Shown: positions 11,220 through 23,511, numbered from the stretch's first letter. The stretch is DNA of 64,000 nt from Cheiracanthium punctorium (GCA_038373885.1 JAWZYV010014418.1:310001-374000), one strand, 5' to 3'. Notes: generated by a model from the sequence alone, not told the origin. Translations and numbers: made by a program.

Positions 11220-12170
11220 GAATGTTCGACAGTAATAGTTAAACGAAATGAAAATTCTTCACCTTTAAAACCCATGCTGTGGGAAAGTATTGGCGGATTT
11301 ATACTCTGAGAGTGAATATAGCTTAATGGCAATACTGAAAGCTATGGGGTTTTTTTTTTGGGGGGGGGAGGAGAATAAAAGTGTAAATAGGATGAAAATA
11401 AATAAATTTTTTGGGGCATAATGCAACCGACACCTAGCTAGCTCGTCGTAACCGGAGCGAATGTAAATTTTACAAAGGGTTATCACGTTTTGATTTTTCT
11501 GAAATTGCTAATGCCCCGCAGTTGTAAAAGATGGATGACGAATGTTAATGGCAATGCTAAAAAAGAAGCTAAAAAGTACTCATACATGAATAAGTGTTGC
11601 TTTTTATTCACCAAATACTTATGCAATATTTTCTAATATTGCTCTAAATAGCCTAAATTTAAATCGCCAGTTATGAGTAATTTCTGTATTTTTACATATT
11701 AGTTTTAACATTAAAAATCTTTTAAATAACTTTTAAATTTTAGAAAGAGCAATATTTAATTACACTTGTTTTTCTGAATTCTTTAATCCTAATAAATAAA
11801 ATCACATTGTATGTTAACGACTTTCATAAGGCCCCTGGAAAGCCTGATTTTAGATACATTAGACTGCCAAACTTCCTTTTGCTTAAGATATTGTTTCACA
11901 AAAGTATATGAAAAAAAAAAGACTTACTTCAAACTTTTACGTAAATATTTCCCCCCTAATGAACCTTTTGATGAATAGAAACGCAAAAAAAGTTTTTATT
12001 TCTATAAAACATTCTCTCTATATATTAACATAATTAACTAACCATACGATAAAATACTATATAATATAAATTTATGGTAGATAGATAAATAACTGCTCTA
12101 CAAAAGAGATTCGTAATTAGAGAATTTGAAAACTCCTAGAACAATTATGCTATTATAAATATAAAGGAAG
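11220..12170. other. Spacer with G-rich run
   Basis: Non-coding. Contains a T-run followed by a G-run near 11350-11369 and a GC-richer patch at about 11420-11470. No paired repeat was identified. Confidence 0.4.
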
Positions 12171-12515
12171 GCTCAAAATGATCCCCTGAAAGGTAAAACT
12201 TGCATAAAATACCATACATGTTAAATAAAACTTTAGCCCTTTGCCAAGATATCTTACACTATATTTTGCATCATAAATATATTTTAATGATATTTTAAAC
12301 TCAAATTGAGAGTAACGAAAAAAAAAAAAGGGAACTTCGAAAAAGAGTCCAAAAGATCATTTTACTCCCACCCAAGGGAAAATTGATCCTTCACTTGAAA
12401 ATAATTGTAAATTGTTTTTTATCGGCAAAATAAAAGATATAAAAGTAATAAAATAAGTTTTTCTAATCATATAGTATGCATAATTTATTTTATGAAAATT
12501 TGAAACTAAAACATT
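12171..12515 (+). repeat. Truncated copy of the 0.92 kb TA-flanked family
   Basis: Reads AAGGCTCAAAATGATCCCCT, then blocks shared with 45001-45370 and 47427-47790: TTGCATAAAATA, TGCATCATAAATATATTTTA, AAAAAGAGTCCAAAAGATCA and CATATAGTATGCATAATTTA. Similarity stops near 12515. The right half of the element and its terminal repeat are missing, so this copy is 3'-truncated. Confidence 0.75.
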
Positions 12516-14447
12516 GAAACATCGAAACATAAAACTTGAACACCCCTCCCTCCAACCTACCCCGAAATTTTTCCCTGGCTTCGGTATTGGTTTCTGATCA
12601 AACATGCCGAAAAAAATTCATGATTTTTTTTAGCAAGTGCAATGCTTATGCATAGACTAAAGAAGATACTCAAATTTTGATAACATTTTTGGAATAAGCT
12701 TAAAAAGTTACCCTTTGATACAAATTTGCACTTCAGTAACTCCTACAGGTAAGGAGTTATTTAAGAAATTCAGAGGAAAAATGGCGCATCTTGCAGAAAA
12801 CTTAAAAATTTGCATAGTTAATTTCTCGGTAATTAATTATCGTAGAACCTTCAAAATTGAAATTTGGAGTTATCCTGTTCTATAAATCATTTACACAAAA
12901 TTTGAGGAAAATCTGAAATTTCGTGGTGAGCTTTTTCCAATTTTGTGTTTGATTTGACATGGAATGACCCGCATCTACACACTTTTCTGTAGGAGAGGCC
13001 AAGCCATTGGTTATATCTATTTATGATGCTAAAGGCACCCCAGCGTCAGCTCATTTCAGCGATAAGAATATTATTTGCCACTTTCTCATCTGCTCACTGA
13101 AAATACAATGAGGCAATAATAAATTTTACACATAACAAAAAGAAGTGTTTTATAAATACTCTTTTTTTTTTTTTTTTTTTACTTTCTCCGATTAACACTA
13201 CGTTACATATTTTTTGTAATTAAGTGTTTACTGACTTAAGGTACGCAGAATTATTTAGCAGTCTGCCACTCAAAATTGGTCGCAAGGGAAATTTAGAAAG
13301 AATTAATTAAAGAGCGTATAGCAACACTTTGTTTTAAGACATTAATTAGAAGAAAAAGTTCAAAAGATTGATTAGAAAAAAAAAATAGAATTAAAAGAAG
13401 CAGCAACAGGGAAAGAGAATAAAAAGTTTTTGTTCTAAAATTTTTTTCCCCTTTAAGTACATCCCCGATGTTACTGCTTTTATACATGTAATTGATTTTT
13501 TCATTAAAATCTATGATCTTCAAAACCGACATTCTTGTCTTGTTTAAAATTGATTAAGCCACCATTTCATTATATTGTGGCCTGTAAGTTATCACCTGCT
13601 TTTAAAAGTTAAAAACTTTTAATTTTTTTATTTATTTGAATAAAATGATTTTATTTAACTATTAGTAATAAGTAATAATATGAGTAATGAATATTTAATC
13701 CTTTTTAATTAAATTTTTAAAAATAAATCTATGTTAATTAAATATTTTGAATAAAAGCAGTTATACAGCTAAATATTTTTAAAAATCACAGTTGTATGCG
13801 TGATTATGTAAATTGTATTAAAATCCGATATGTTTATAAAAACTATGTTAAATACAAGGCAATTACATACTTTAGGGTAGTTAGAATTTTCTCCCTTCCT
13901 TCACAGATAAGATATGCGTTCCAAACGCTTCAAGGTTTATAAAAAATTGGGTATTTAATAAGGATTTTCTATGTTATTATAATGATGCATATTTAAGTTT
14001 AGTATTTAACACATTAATTAACTGCACATTTACAAAACTTAAATTCTTATATTAAATACGAATAATTACTAAAATAGTTTACCAATTTAGAAGAAAAATG
14101 CATTTTGACTTCAGGTGAATAGTAGAAAACCGAAAAATAGAGGTTATTATTTTTCAGTGGTTGCTACCTTAATATTTGCTTTCTTAACAGCAAGCGGGTT
14201 TGAGGATGTTATTTTGCAAAGCAAGGGAAATTGTGTACCTGAAAAGTGCGTTCAGTTTTTTTAATTACAATGTGTTTTATATAAAGCTATTTATAGTTAT
14301 TTACATATGTTGTGTTTCTATTTCAAAAAGTTGTCCTATACAAATTGGTACGAAATATTTTAAACTAAATTCTTTGCGAGTGAAGAAGGCAGTTAAAGAA
14401 ACTGATGTGAAAAATACTGCGGGATTCATAGCTTCCTCTTTGGTTTA
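12516..14447. other. AT-rich stretch without recognised gene
   Basis: Contains a T19 run at 13162-13180 and otherwise AT-rich unique sequence. The 82-codon frame at 14200-14448 (+) has a hydrophobic stretch (FYIKLFIVIYICCVSI) and is preceded by a splice-acceptor-like TTTGCTTTCTTAACAG at about 14174-14190, but no domain or continuing exon was recognised. Confidence 0.35.
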
Positions 14448-14647
14448 AGACTGATATTGTGGAGGAAAGAAAAAACTAAGACGAATACAAAAAAATAGAA
14501 CGTTGTAATAAATCTAAAAACAATTTTAAGTTTTTATAACAGCAGTCGGTAGAAGATAGAAGCACACATCCGACTGAAAGCAGGAAATTAAAATAGCGTT
14601 ACAACAGTTGCTAAAGCCACAATAACAGGAATATCATAAGCTTCGTT

Positions 14648-15150
14648 TTTCAACAAGATGGAGCTCTAACCAATTTCTTGCGGGAATTGCGAGAATATCT
14701 AAACACAAAATTTCTTTCGTTGTTTTGCTGGACAAGTTTCCTTTGATGACCTACCACCTTGCCATGGTGCTCCGGACTTTCAACCGTGTGGGGCTATATT
14801 AAAGAATTTGTGCATCGATTCTTACCGCTTGATTTGCGAAGCTATGACCGAGTAGATAGGACACTGAACATTGGTAGATGACTGAAGTGTGAATGACTAC
14901 GTTCCTGGTCTACCGCGCAGCTTTCGATCTAACGGTCTGGAGTTTGGGGCGGTTTTCTCTAGATGATCTTTCCCTTAGCCCTGGTGTGCTTTCCTTTAAC
15001 GAAACAACGACATTCCCTGTGTTATAGGAAAACTGCATGAACGGATCACACGTCCTGTCAATACCGTTCATGTGCTATGCTGAGTTAGGGTATAGCAGGA
15101 GATTGAACATTTCATTGATGTATGCCGTATGAACACACACAGAACACCTG
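14648..15150 (+). pseudogene. Mariner-like transposase C-terminal remnant
   Basis: Reads FQQDGALTNFLRELREYLNT from about 14648, an APDF block near 14770, and after a shift WGYIKEFVHR at about 14790-14820. After the SINE the frame resumes as V*QEIEHFIDVCRMN at about 15090-15135, where the family has Trp at the stop. These blocks match the conserved order of mariner-superfamily transposases whose second catalytic Asp lies in QQDGAP and whose third acidic residue lies in the SPDLTPLDFFLWG region. Several frameshifts and the SINE make it non-functional. The exact subgroup cannot be fixed from this fragment. Confidence 0.75.
14838..15030 (+). repeat. tRNA-derived SINE, copy 1
   Basis: The head GCTATGACCGAGTAGATAGG followed by ACACTGAACAT aligns with the minus-strand head of the 20940-21182 copy (ACCATGGCCGAATGGGTAAG, ACACTAAACAT). 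Shared body blocks are CTGAAGTGTGAA, GGTCTACCGC, ATCTAACGGTCTGGAG and CGGTTTTCTCTAGATG. The head resembles a tRNA box A (TGGCCGAGTGGG-like). The 3' limit is approximate. Confidence 0.65.
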
Positions 15151-15259
15151 TATAGTTAGAAAAAAAACAGAAATAATTTTTTTTTCTGTATTTAGGAATT
15201 TGTTTTTGCTGTACTTTTTTGCTGCATTCGTCTTAGTTTTTTCCTACTACAGCCTTTTA

Positions 15260-16270
15260 AAACTCCAGGAGAGGAATTATGAATAACCTTGCATAGTTTG
15301 TTCAAAATTAGCAAAAAGTAATTTCCATTTTTTTTCCTTCAGGGAATATTATTTCCCACAAATAAATTCACACTTTCTACGTCTTGCTTCATTTTCTAAA
15401 ATGTTTACTTTTGAAGTAATGTGTTTATAACTGTTTCCTTTTTTTAAACACTAGTTTCAAAAGGTGTTTTGTTACGCATAAAAAACTGGAAATGCGTATT
15501 CATTTAAACGGCAATAGTATATTGATGTCAATCTGGGTCATTTATCATTCGAATTATTTTAGCTGGAAAGGCAATTATTCCAAAGAGGAACTGTTAACAA
15601 ATGTCCCTTATGATCTAATCAAACAAACGAACGCGTGCATAATATCAGTCGAGTAAAAAAAATCTGCAGGGATTCCATTATCTATAATTTCGTTATGAAG
15701 GAATTAAAAAAATATTTTGGAATATCCAGAAAGCAAATATATCGAATGGATGAAGAGAAGCAAATTATATTAAAAATTAATAAATTATCAGAACGTTGCT
15801 CCCTGACGCAGTTTTCTAAGATGATTATGTGATAAGATACTTTTGAGAATTATGATTAATGTGTAATAAACGCAAATAAATAAACGTTAAAGGATATGAG
15901 CTGAACTAGTAATTAGAGGAAGTAATTTTATTTTGATGCTACACTGACTGTATTAATAATAGCTATATTTTAATAGAAAAACACATCAGAGCTTTTTGAG
16001 GTACCATTTTTCATTTTAATGAACAAATATTATTGAAGGGATAATATCTTAAATGAAAAGGTGTAAATAAGTGAGATTAATGAAAACTACCCACAGACAT
16101 TTAATGTCTTTTTCTAGCGAAAATGATATTGCATTTGTACATTATCAGCTTTTATACATTTTTGGATATAATTTTCAAAGCAAAATAGTTTGAGTGTTTG
16201 ACGGGTTGTTATCAATAATAAGTTAATAGTGGCGCACACATAATTATTTGCCATAGTACAGTGTATTCGT
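15260..16270. other. AT-rich stretch without recognised gene
   Basis: A 65-codon frame at 15635-15832 (+) is basic and matches nothing I recognise. No terminal-repeat pair was seen. Confidence 0.35.
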
Positions 16271-16274
16271 AAAT

Positions 16275-16545
16275 TCCCCCCAAAAACGGGAAAGGTGCTG
16301 GCAGCAAAGTTGCCGTCACTTCTCCGTTTTTAATTAGAAATGCAATTTTTTCTTTTTATAAGCAGATATTTTCCGTTTTAAGCACGGATATTTTTTTCTT
16401 ACTAACTGATATTTTCCGTTTTAAGGATGGGTGTTTTCTGTTTCATGAACGGATATTTTTTGTTTTACAAAATGATTTTTTCCATTTTAAGCATGGATAT
16501 TTTCTGTCTTGAAACGGATGTTTTCAGTTTGATAATACAGATAAT
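16275..16545. repeat. Hairpin followed by CCGTTTT minisatellite (locus 1)
   Basis: An imperfect hairpin at 16295-16319 (GTGCTGGCAGC, AAA, GTTGCCGTCAC) is followed by about eight 22-23-bp units at 16363-16541 of the form CGGATATTTTCCGTTTTAAG. A related arrangement, a GGCAGCA palindrome next to degenerate CCGTTTT/CCGATTTCGG units, occurs on the other strand at 56905-57095. No coding content. Confidence 0.6.
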
Positions 16546-17749
16546 ATTGATATATTTTTAATTTTGTGATTTCCAAAACAAATGTTTATTGACACTTCCA
16601 TATCGAATCATTTTATACACTAATGCTGAAAGAGTTTCGGAGAAAACTTCTGTACTAGCAAATACTAAATTATATAGATTTTTGGTAAACGGAAATTTTG
16701 CATATGTAATAGGCTATTATTTGTTAAGATTGAAACCTTAACCTTAGCAGTGGATTACAGGTAAATCTTGGTTTTGCTGCAGAAAGTTCTTCATTTTTTT
16801 AATATAAATTTTCTGAAATAAATTCTTAGTTATTATTAATTACTCACTGTACTCCAGTGAAACCAAATTGTAGATATAAGAATTACATTGGAAATACATT
16901 GGAAATTTAAAAATGTAAAGTAAAAGAAGACCAAAATTTATAATACTGAATACAATATCAAAAAGACTATTATAACATAACAAATTAAAGTGCCTTTCAA
17001 AAGCCCGTATTGCATTAAGATTAAAAACAGGTTTTAAAATTGCACTTCTTTTCCTAGTCTTGAACATTTTGCTTACACGCTGCTGGCTTATGTCAGCAAA
17101 TATTCTAGGAAAAGAGAAAGAGAGAGAATTTGTAGTAAAAGACAAAGTTATAAGAGTAATATACAGAAAAATTTATGTTTTATATATATTCCCGAGAACT
17201 ATGGGTCCTGTTGTATTCTGCAGGACCTATCGTAAAATTTTTATTACAGTCCAAAAAGAGCAAAAGTCTAATGAAATTTCTCTATGGACTGGAATTGGAC
17301 GTTATTATTAAGCGGAAGTTATATTGAAAGGTCTTGGGTGCTTCCCATATGCTTCTCACATGTCACGCTCTATTATATATAAACATAAAGTTGCAGTTCA
17401 GAAACCAAGTACAACGTACAGACCATATTTCAGGTTTTATTTTTAAACACGTGTTTTAAGGAAATTTGAGAGCGTTACAATAAAAGTGATTCGTTTACTT
17501 ATTTTGTATGAAACAAGATTAAGATTTACAACAAAACAATGAAAGAAGAGTTTTTCTCAGGGAAGACTTGCTGCTGCTACTATAACTTCAGAGCCTACCC
17601 CGAATGCCTTTATCGAAAATAAAGAAATATAACTGAAAAAAAATCTCGTGAAAGTTGTTTTAACCCGGATTTAAAAAATATCAAATTCTGATAATTTACA
17701 ATTAACTTCAAAATTTAATCTGCTGACTTTAAATGAGACGGGACGTATG

Positions 17750-17781
17750 ACACCACATATTTGAACAAAAATATGTGGTGT
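17750..17781. repeat. Perfect 13-bp hairpin
   Basis: ACACCACATATTT and AAATATGTGGTGT are exact inverse complements separated by six bases. No T-run follows that would mark a bacterial-style terminator, and the context is eukaryotic. Confidence 0.8.
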
Positions 17782-18349
17782 AACACATCTTGTTATTCCC
17801 TTCTCCTTGTCCCAAATTGTCACAATGTCACGAACTGCTTCCATATACAAATGTGACATCTGTGGACGGCCCCTTGGTAAGGCTTAACGCGTGATTACAA
17901 TTAGGAAATTCTTGCTTCAAAGATTCATTAAAGCAAGAGTCATTGAGATTATTCATAATAGAAAAATACTAATAAATAAAACTGGGTAGCTTACTTCGCA
18001 TTTCTATAGTCTGGTTTTCACTATACAACACAATCAAAGAAAATAAATTTGTTTTTGGACACAACATGGCCGACATTCTGGATATAGTACTTTAACAGAA
18101 ATTTTCCTTTATTTCCTGACATTACTGTCACTAGGTAAACTTTTTGCTATTTCACTAAGGGAAAACTAAAAAAGTCCGATAATTCCAAGTAAATTTCAGT
18201 TTCCCGTTCAAATAAGAACTTTTCATTTAAATAAGTGAAAGTAACCAGTAAATTTAAGGTAAATACCTATCAATTTCATGATGCAAATTTACAATCTATT
18301 GCTTTTAACAGATATGTTTTATCAATAATGGTAGTTTTAGCCATTTTAC

Positions 18350-18352
<3 letters not shown>

Positions 18353-18397
<45 letters not shown>
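18353..18397. repeat. (TA)n microsatellite
   Basis: Uninterrupted TA dinucleotide tract of about 22 repeats. Confidence 0.98.
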
Positions 18398-18399
<2 letters not shown>

Positions 18400-20939
18400 T
18401 TCTAATATTTTCTAATACTTCATTCAGGTCACTCATTTTGAATGAAATGAAAGTTGTTCAGTTTGCCAAAGTGTATTCTTTTTTGTTGATCATAAGCATG
18501 TGCCGATACCTGTTTTTATTTACTGAAAAGGGTTACGAAGGGAAGGGGGTAACATATTCAAGATTGTTTCCATTTTCAAAATTCGTAACTGCCACAAAAA
18601 AGACGTTTCTACTCTGAAAAAGTATGATGCACTGAGATCGGGGTTTTGCTGAATTTTTATTTTACGCGATCTGTCTTGGGAAACTGTCTTTTTCCAAGTT
18701 CAATCCATTTCCTTTTAATTCGTTTTTCCACATTCAAGAAGATATAACGGTGGTGTATTTTTATGAAATTGAATATTCTTTCCCAAGAAGAGCACCAAAA
18801 GAGTGTTGTTGAATACCTCTTACCTCTATTATAATAAAATTAAATACACTTGATGCATGCGAAAATGCGCGAAAAGTTTCCATAGAAAAAAAAAATCCAT
18901 GACTGTAAAAAGACTTCTCACCCCAGAAAGGAATTAAGTTGCGAATCTCAGTTACTGGAGGCATTGATAGCCCCTTAAAATTCCATATACGTCCCTACAT
19001 AAAAAGGAAATCTCGTACATAATTTACGTGCATTCTTTTACGATGTGTGGGTTTTTCATACTTGAGCGGCAGTTTATCTCAAAAATTTACTTTTAGTCTC
19101 ATTAGACAATATAAAATAGATTTATGAAGAAAGGAATTAACCTATCTCAGCGAACAACTTTTCTTTTCTTTTACTGAAACATAATAAATAATCGACAATT
19201 TTTATTCTAAGAACGACTGCAAGAAGAAATATCTCAGTCGTCTGGTTTGTTCTTATCCAAAACGCGTCTTGACGACTTGGAGTTCCAGAGTGACTGGTGC
19301 CTCCTTTTCTACGATCAAACGAAGCCAAAGATAGTCATAAAGTTTGGTTTTGAACAGAATGCAAAAAACAAAACAAAGTCGAATTAACATAGACCTCGAT
19401 CCAGGCAGTACGTTACTAGAATAAACTTCGTTCACCTGCGAAGTATTAATTATAATCTATGATTTAAACAATGTCGTGTTAAGCTGGCAATTAATTTTGG
19501 GGAGGCTCACTTCCTTCGTGCAAATTTGGTTTATAGGGTACTTCAAAACCTTAAGGTGGCAAAAACCTCCTTATGGAAATGGAATTTGTGAATTATAACA
19601 AGACTATTTCAGTAATCCCACGCACGCTAAAGGAATAAATCTGGATTATCCCCATTAATGTTTTCTGAAGTGCTGTTTTGTATGATTGAGGAAAGAAAAG
19701 AAATTTGCCACATATCCGCTGGGAAAAAATTTGATAAATTGCATGCAGTCACGAACAATTGTACACAATTTCAAAAGTTCAGAACCTTCATTATCAATAC
19801 TTTCAGGTTTCTTGGGTAGAAATAGAATTTTTTTACCGAGCGTGCATAGTATACATCATTATGATATGCTAGTATATATCATTATGTTTAACTCAATCGC
19901 GGTCTCAGTCTTCGTTCTCTTTAAATTCCAAGAATGCAATCCCCGCCTTCTAATAAATTTCATTCTGGCTTTAGAGATTTATACAGAATTTTTCGTGTCC
20001 CTACTTTCTGTCAAGTTTGCTGATGAATTGAGGTGATGGCATGTCTTGCTATCCAACATTTTTCTTGGACAAAAAATACCTTAAAATGTAATTATCAGAG
20101 TGCAAGTTTTTTCTATATGCCATTACAAAATTTACTGTTACCTACAAAGCGGGTTCTAGTTATTTTACAAATCGAAGAGATGTGATTTTACTATGTATCT
20201 AATTTTCCCACAGATTTCACTGAAAAGAGGCCACACACTTACTCGTTCACTTATAATGATGATAGTTCAAATAGAATAGATGTTATAATGATGATCGTTC
20301 ACTTATAATACTGAATGTAGATGAGGAATGAAGCGATACTAACATATTTCTTCTATGCCAGTACAGGATTGTGGTAACATCTAAATTCTGCACGATTGTA
20401 TCCATGAAGTTCGATATTGTTTTGGATTTGGCATCACTGGTATTGGATATTTGTGAAACTCCCATGAATTATATCATCTGCTAATCAGATTGGTACTTAC
20501 AAGACATTATCAAAGAGCAAATATTACGAGGTTAAAAAAGCGAATTAGATTTTATAGGCTATTAAATTCATATTTGTCGGATTTTCTACAAATTTCGATC
20601 CTTTTAAACCGATTTTACACTCGTATTGATATTCCATGTGTGGCTGTTTCTACTGAATGAACGGAGGATCAAAGAGGGGCCGAGTCGCACAGAGACTAAT
20701 CTTTCTTTATCTACTAATAGAATAATATTTAATTTTGATTCCTCGATGCAGAATCAGTCTGTATTTTACTGAATCGTGTCATCGCTATTAGATTCTACAA
20801 CACCGTCTTAAATGTTTACAGTGACATTGTCAAACTTCCGAAAAGTGACCGTCATTATAGAGAGAAAAAACTACGGAATGACCCTGTAACAATAGAAGTC
20901 TGTCACTCTGTCTGTCACAGTGAGACTGCGTCACTCTGA

Positions 20940-21182
20940 TTTAAGTGTTTTTGTGTTATGGCAAGCCTACACGAGAGGCATCTGCATAGAGATGTGCCTT
21001 TGGCGGGTCGCTTTTTAAGTCGTTTTTAAGTCGTTCTTAAGCGTATTCACCTTACATCTGGAGAAAACCGTCCAAAACTTCAGACCGTTAAATTGACAGT
21101 CGAGCGGTAGGCCAGAATCCTGGCCTTCACACTTCAGCCCTCTAGCATGTTTAGTGTCTTACCCATTCGGCCATGGTGGGGC
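20940..21182 (-). repeat. tRNA-derived SINE, copy 2 (most complete)
   Basis: On the minus strand the head reads TGCCCCACCATGGCCGAATG then GGTAAGACACTAAACATGC, close to a tRNA 5' half with box A. A GGCCAG...CTGGCC pair where the T-arm should be (about 21110-21125) looks like a box B stem with several loop bases lost. The body CTACCGCTCGAC, AACGGTCTGAAG, CGGTTTTCTCCAGATG is shared with copies at 14838 and 54565. The tail contains repeated ACTTAAAAACG units. A SINE has no coding capacity and depends on a LINE for movement. Confidence 0.7.
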
Positions 21183-21184
21183 AC

Positions 21185-21577
21185 ATCACTTTGATATTAA
21201 TGTTGAAAATGCTACTGCGGACAATAAAGAGTGATCGCAACTCCTAACATGAGTTCTCTATTGATAAGTGTGTATGTGCTCTCCAAAAAAGACATTGCTT
21301 AAGGGTAACCGCCTGCTTTAGTGTTATATCGAGCTTTCTTATAGAAAATCACACAATAAATTGATGTTTCTAAGAGCCTCTCATATTTCAAAGAAATCAA
21401 TATCAGTACATGAAAAGTATGTTAAAAGCTCAGTTTTCATAATAAGTTTGTTTTTATAAGAACCTTCAATTAAAATTTATATTTAAGTATTATCACAAGA
21501 AGGTGATGGTTTAGAAAGTAAAAATTTGAATTTACACATGAATATGCAAAAGGCGCTAGCAACATTTTATTATTTAT
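21185..21577. other. AT-rich spacer
   Basis: Nothing recognised between the SINE and the second tandem-core element. Confidence 0.4.
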
Positions 21578-22177
21578 TAGCTGAGGTACCCGTCGTATGT
21601 AATACATATTTCTAAAAACCTGAATTTTCGTCAGCATTCTAGTAATACAAAGAATGAAAGTAGGATATTGGTAAAAGTATAAAACGCAAAGCTATAACTC
21701 CTGTGCAATGTTAACAGATTGCATGCTAGAGAGTATTTAAGTGCTGAGTGAATTGTCAATAGAGAAAACATTTTATTTGCAAAATTAAGGTTTTGTTTCA
21801 GTGGAATGAGCTTTTAAAATCAAGAAGTCATCTAAACTAAACTTCGTTCGATTCACTGTACATATTTTAATACTATGCCTCCTGAAAATTTTACACAATG
21901 TTCGCAAAATCTAGAAAATAAAATAAACATAAAGGATCGCAGCTTACTAATATGTTACTTCTAAGACTCCTTAAAGTGAACCACCCCCTCCCCCTCAATT
22001 ATTTTTGCGAAGTTTTAAAATTTTTTCACATTTTAAAAAAATTATGACATGTTACTATTTTCATTCTACTCTCTTAAACCACTTTTGACGGATGCAAGAA
22101 CAAACATTTGCGTGATTTTCAGTAACTCTAAAAATCTATGAAATATTTTAAACTACTGTGGCATCTATATTTTAAAC

Positions 22178-22686
22178 CAGTGGTTCCCAACTCAACTTTA
22201 CTGGCGGACTACTTTTCTACTCTCAATTTACCCACCGACCACTTAAAAGAATTCTTACCGGGGGGCGGGGTGTCAATAATAATCTAACAATAAAGAAAGA
22301 AAAAAAAACAAAACTTTGTGTACAAATGTAATGATAAAATGAAATATTAAAAAAGGTTCTTGAATAAAATTAGAAATGCATATATTATTTTACAAATATA
22401 ATGAATTAGGAAATGAAACATAAGTGTTACGTGTTCTATTTTTGCCTTTCCTGTATTAATGTGATTTATTAGTACCTATTTTTTGACTAGCTGTGGGATT
22501 CTTGGCGAAATAATTTTTGTCAAAGCAATATGCATATCATGGGTCCAGTGTATGTATATTTTTTAAGATTTCATTTTTATTTTGCTAATTTTTCAATTAT
22601 TTTTAAAGACTCATTCGCTTCGCGGACCATTAATAACTTGTTCGCGGACCACGAGTGGTCCACGGACCACCAGCTGGGAACCACTG
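22178..22686. mobile_element. hAT-like MITE with 8-bp target duplication
   Basis: The ends are CAGTGGTTCCCAACTCAACT and, on the other strand, CAGTGGTTCCCAGCTGGTGG. The flanks TTTTAAAC (22170-22177) and CTTTAAAC (22687-22694) agree at 7 of 8 positions, as expected for a hAT 8-bp duplication. Paired subterminal GGCGGACTAC/GCGGACCAC motifs are visible. Length is 509 bp with no open frame, so it needs a transposase from elsewhere. Confidence 0.85.
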
Positions 22687-23328
22687 CTTTAAACTAACTT
22701 TCCACCAAGCATTCTATTCCATTGCCATTTTTCAGAAAAGGAACAAACACTTACTCAATTTTTACAACATCTAATCAAAATTTCGAAGTACTTTGACGCC
22801 TATAGTGTAAGTTACCATCTGTGATGAGGATAAATTTTGCTTCATTGTCTTCAATGGTTTTTGTGTGATAAACAAATATTTATAAGATTTGAATGAATTT
22901 TCGCAAAATCTCAAAATCTAATCCAAATTAAAAAAAAATTGACTCCTATATTTTAAATTTTATGACCACCTATCATGTCGCTACATTTCGTTTTATTCAC
23001 TCAAATCGTTATTCGTGGTGAGTGAAGAAATATTTGAACATTTTAAATAAATTTTCGCAAAATCTCGGAATCTTAAAAAAAAATGGACGCCTGTAATGTA
23101 CGTCTCATAGCCACCTAACATGTCACCAAATTTCCTTTCATTCGCTTTTGTTGTTATTAAGTGATGCGGAACACAGTTTTGCGTAGTTTGAATCAAATTT
23201 CACAAAATATCAAAATTTAATCACAATTTTTTAAAAAGTCGATGCCAATAGTTTAATTTCAGTGACTATCTATCATGTCACTAAATTTAATTTCATTCGC
23301 TTCGGACGTTTTTATGTGGTGTGCGGAC

Positions 23329-23357
<29 letters not shown>
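23329..23357 (+). repeat. A29 homopolymer
   Basis: Uninterrupted adenine run just before the conserved 3' part of the tandem-core element. Confidence 0.97.
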
Positions 23358-23360
<3 letters not shown>

Positions 23361-23511
23361 GCGGGCAGATTCACAGATCCAGAGAACGACTGACAAACTT
23401 TTTTTTGACGATCGTACTGGGTTCCCAGGTACTTGAAATGGACAGAAGTCGCAAATTTTTTGAATTGAAAGTAATACACAGACAAAAAGTCTTATTTTAT
23501 TTATACAGATA

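Larger units (their letters stand above)
14448..15252 (+). mobile_element. Deleted mariner-like element with SINE insertion
   Basis: The ends form an inverted pair: GAGGAAAGAAAAAACTAAGA followed by CGAATAC at 14461-14487, and on the other strand at 15213-15246 GGAAAAAACTAAGACGAATG followed by CAGC. Between them lies only the catalytic C-terminal part of a transposase, so most of the element was lost. The SINE at 14838-15030 sits inside the coding remnant. Confidence 0.7.
16550..20935. other. Long stretch without recognised gene
   Basis: Contains the hairpin at 17750-17781 and the (TA)n tract at 18353-18397. Short open frames occur on both strands; the longest is 116 codons at 19686-20036 (+), with a hydrophobic segment (YDMLVYIIMFNSIAVSVFVLF) but no recognised family. 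A small direct duplication of CGTTCACTTATAATGATGAT-type sequence lies at about 20242-20315. Confidence 0.35.
21578..23511 (+). mobile_element. Interspersed element with tandem-repeat core (copy 2)
   Basis: The head TTAGCTGAGGTACCCGTCGT and tail CACAGACAAAAAGTCT, TATTTATACAGAT match copy 1 at 7188-8809, as do the pre-tail block (CTGACAAACTTTTTTTTGA, GGGTTCCCAGGTACTTGAAA) and early block (TTTCGTCAGCATT). The core units are fewer and more diverged, with CGCAAAATCT motifs near 21908, 22900 and 23060. A hAT-like MITE is inserted at 22178-22686 and an A29 run lies at 23329-23357. No coding capacity. Confidence 0.7.

Noticed and set aside
14174..14448. Possible exon with acceptor-like TTTGCTTTCTTAACAG and a hydrophobic segment
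   Set aside because: No matching donor exon, family or downstream exon could be identified.
19686..20036. 116-codon open frame, longest without repeat explanation
   Set aside because: No recognised domain, no clear splice or promoter context, and AT-rich codons. In 64 kb of such sequence a frame of this length can occur by chance.
20940..21182. A functional tRNA gene
   Set aside because: The head resembles box A but the T-arm is incomplete and the body matches two other dispersed copies, as expected for a SINE.
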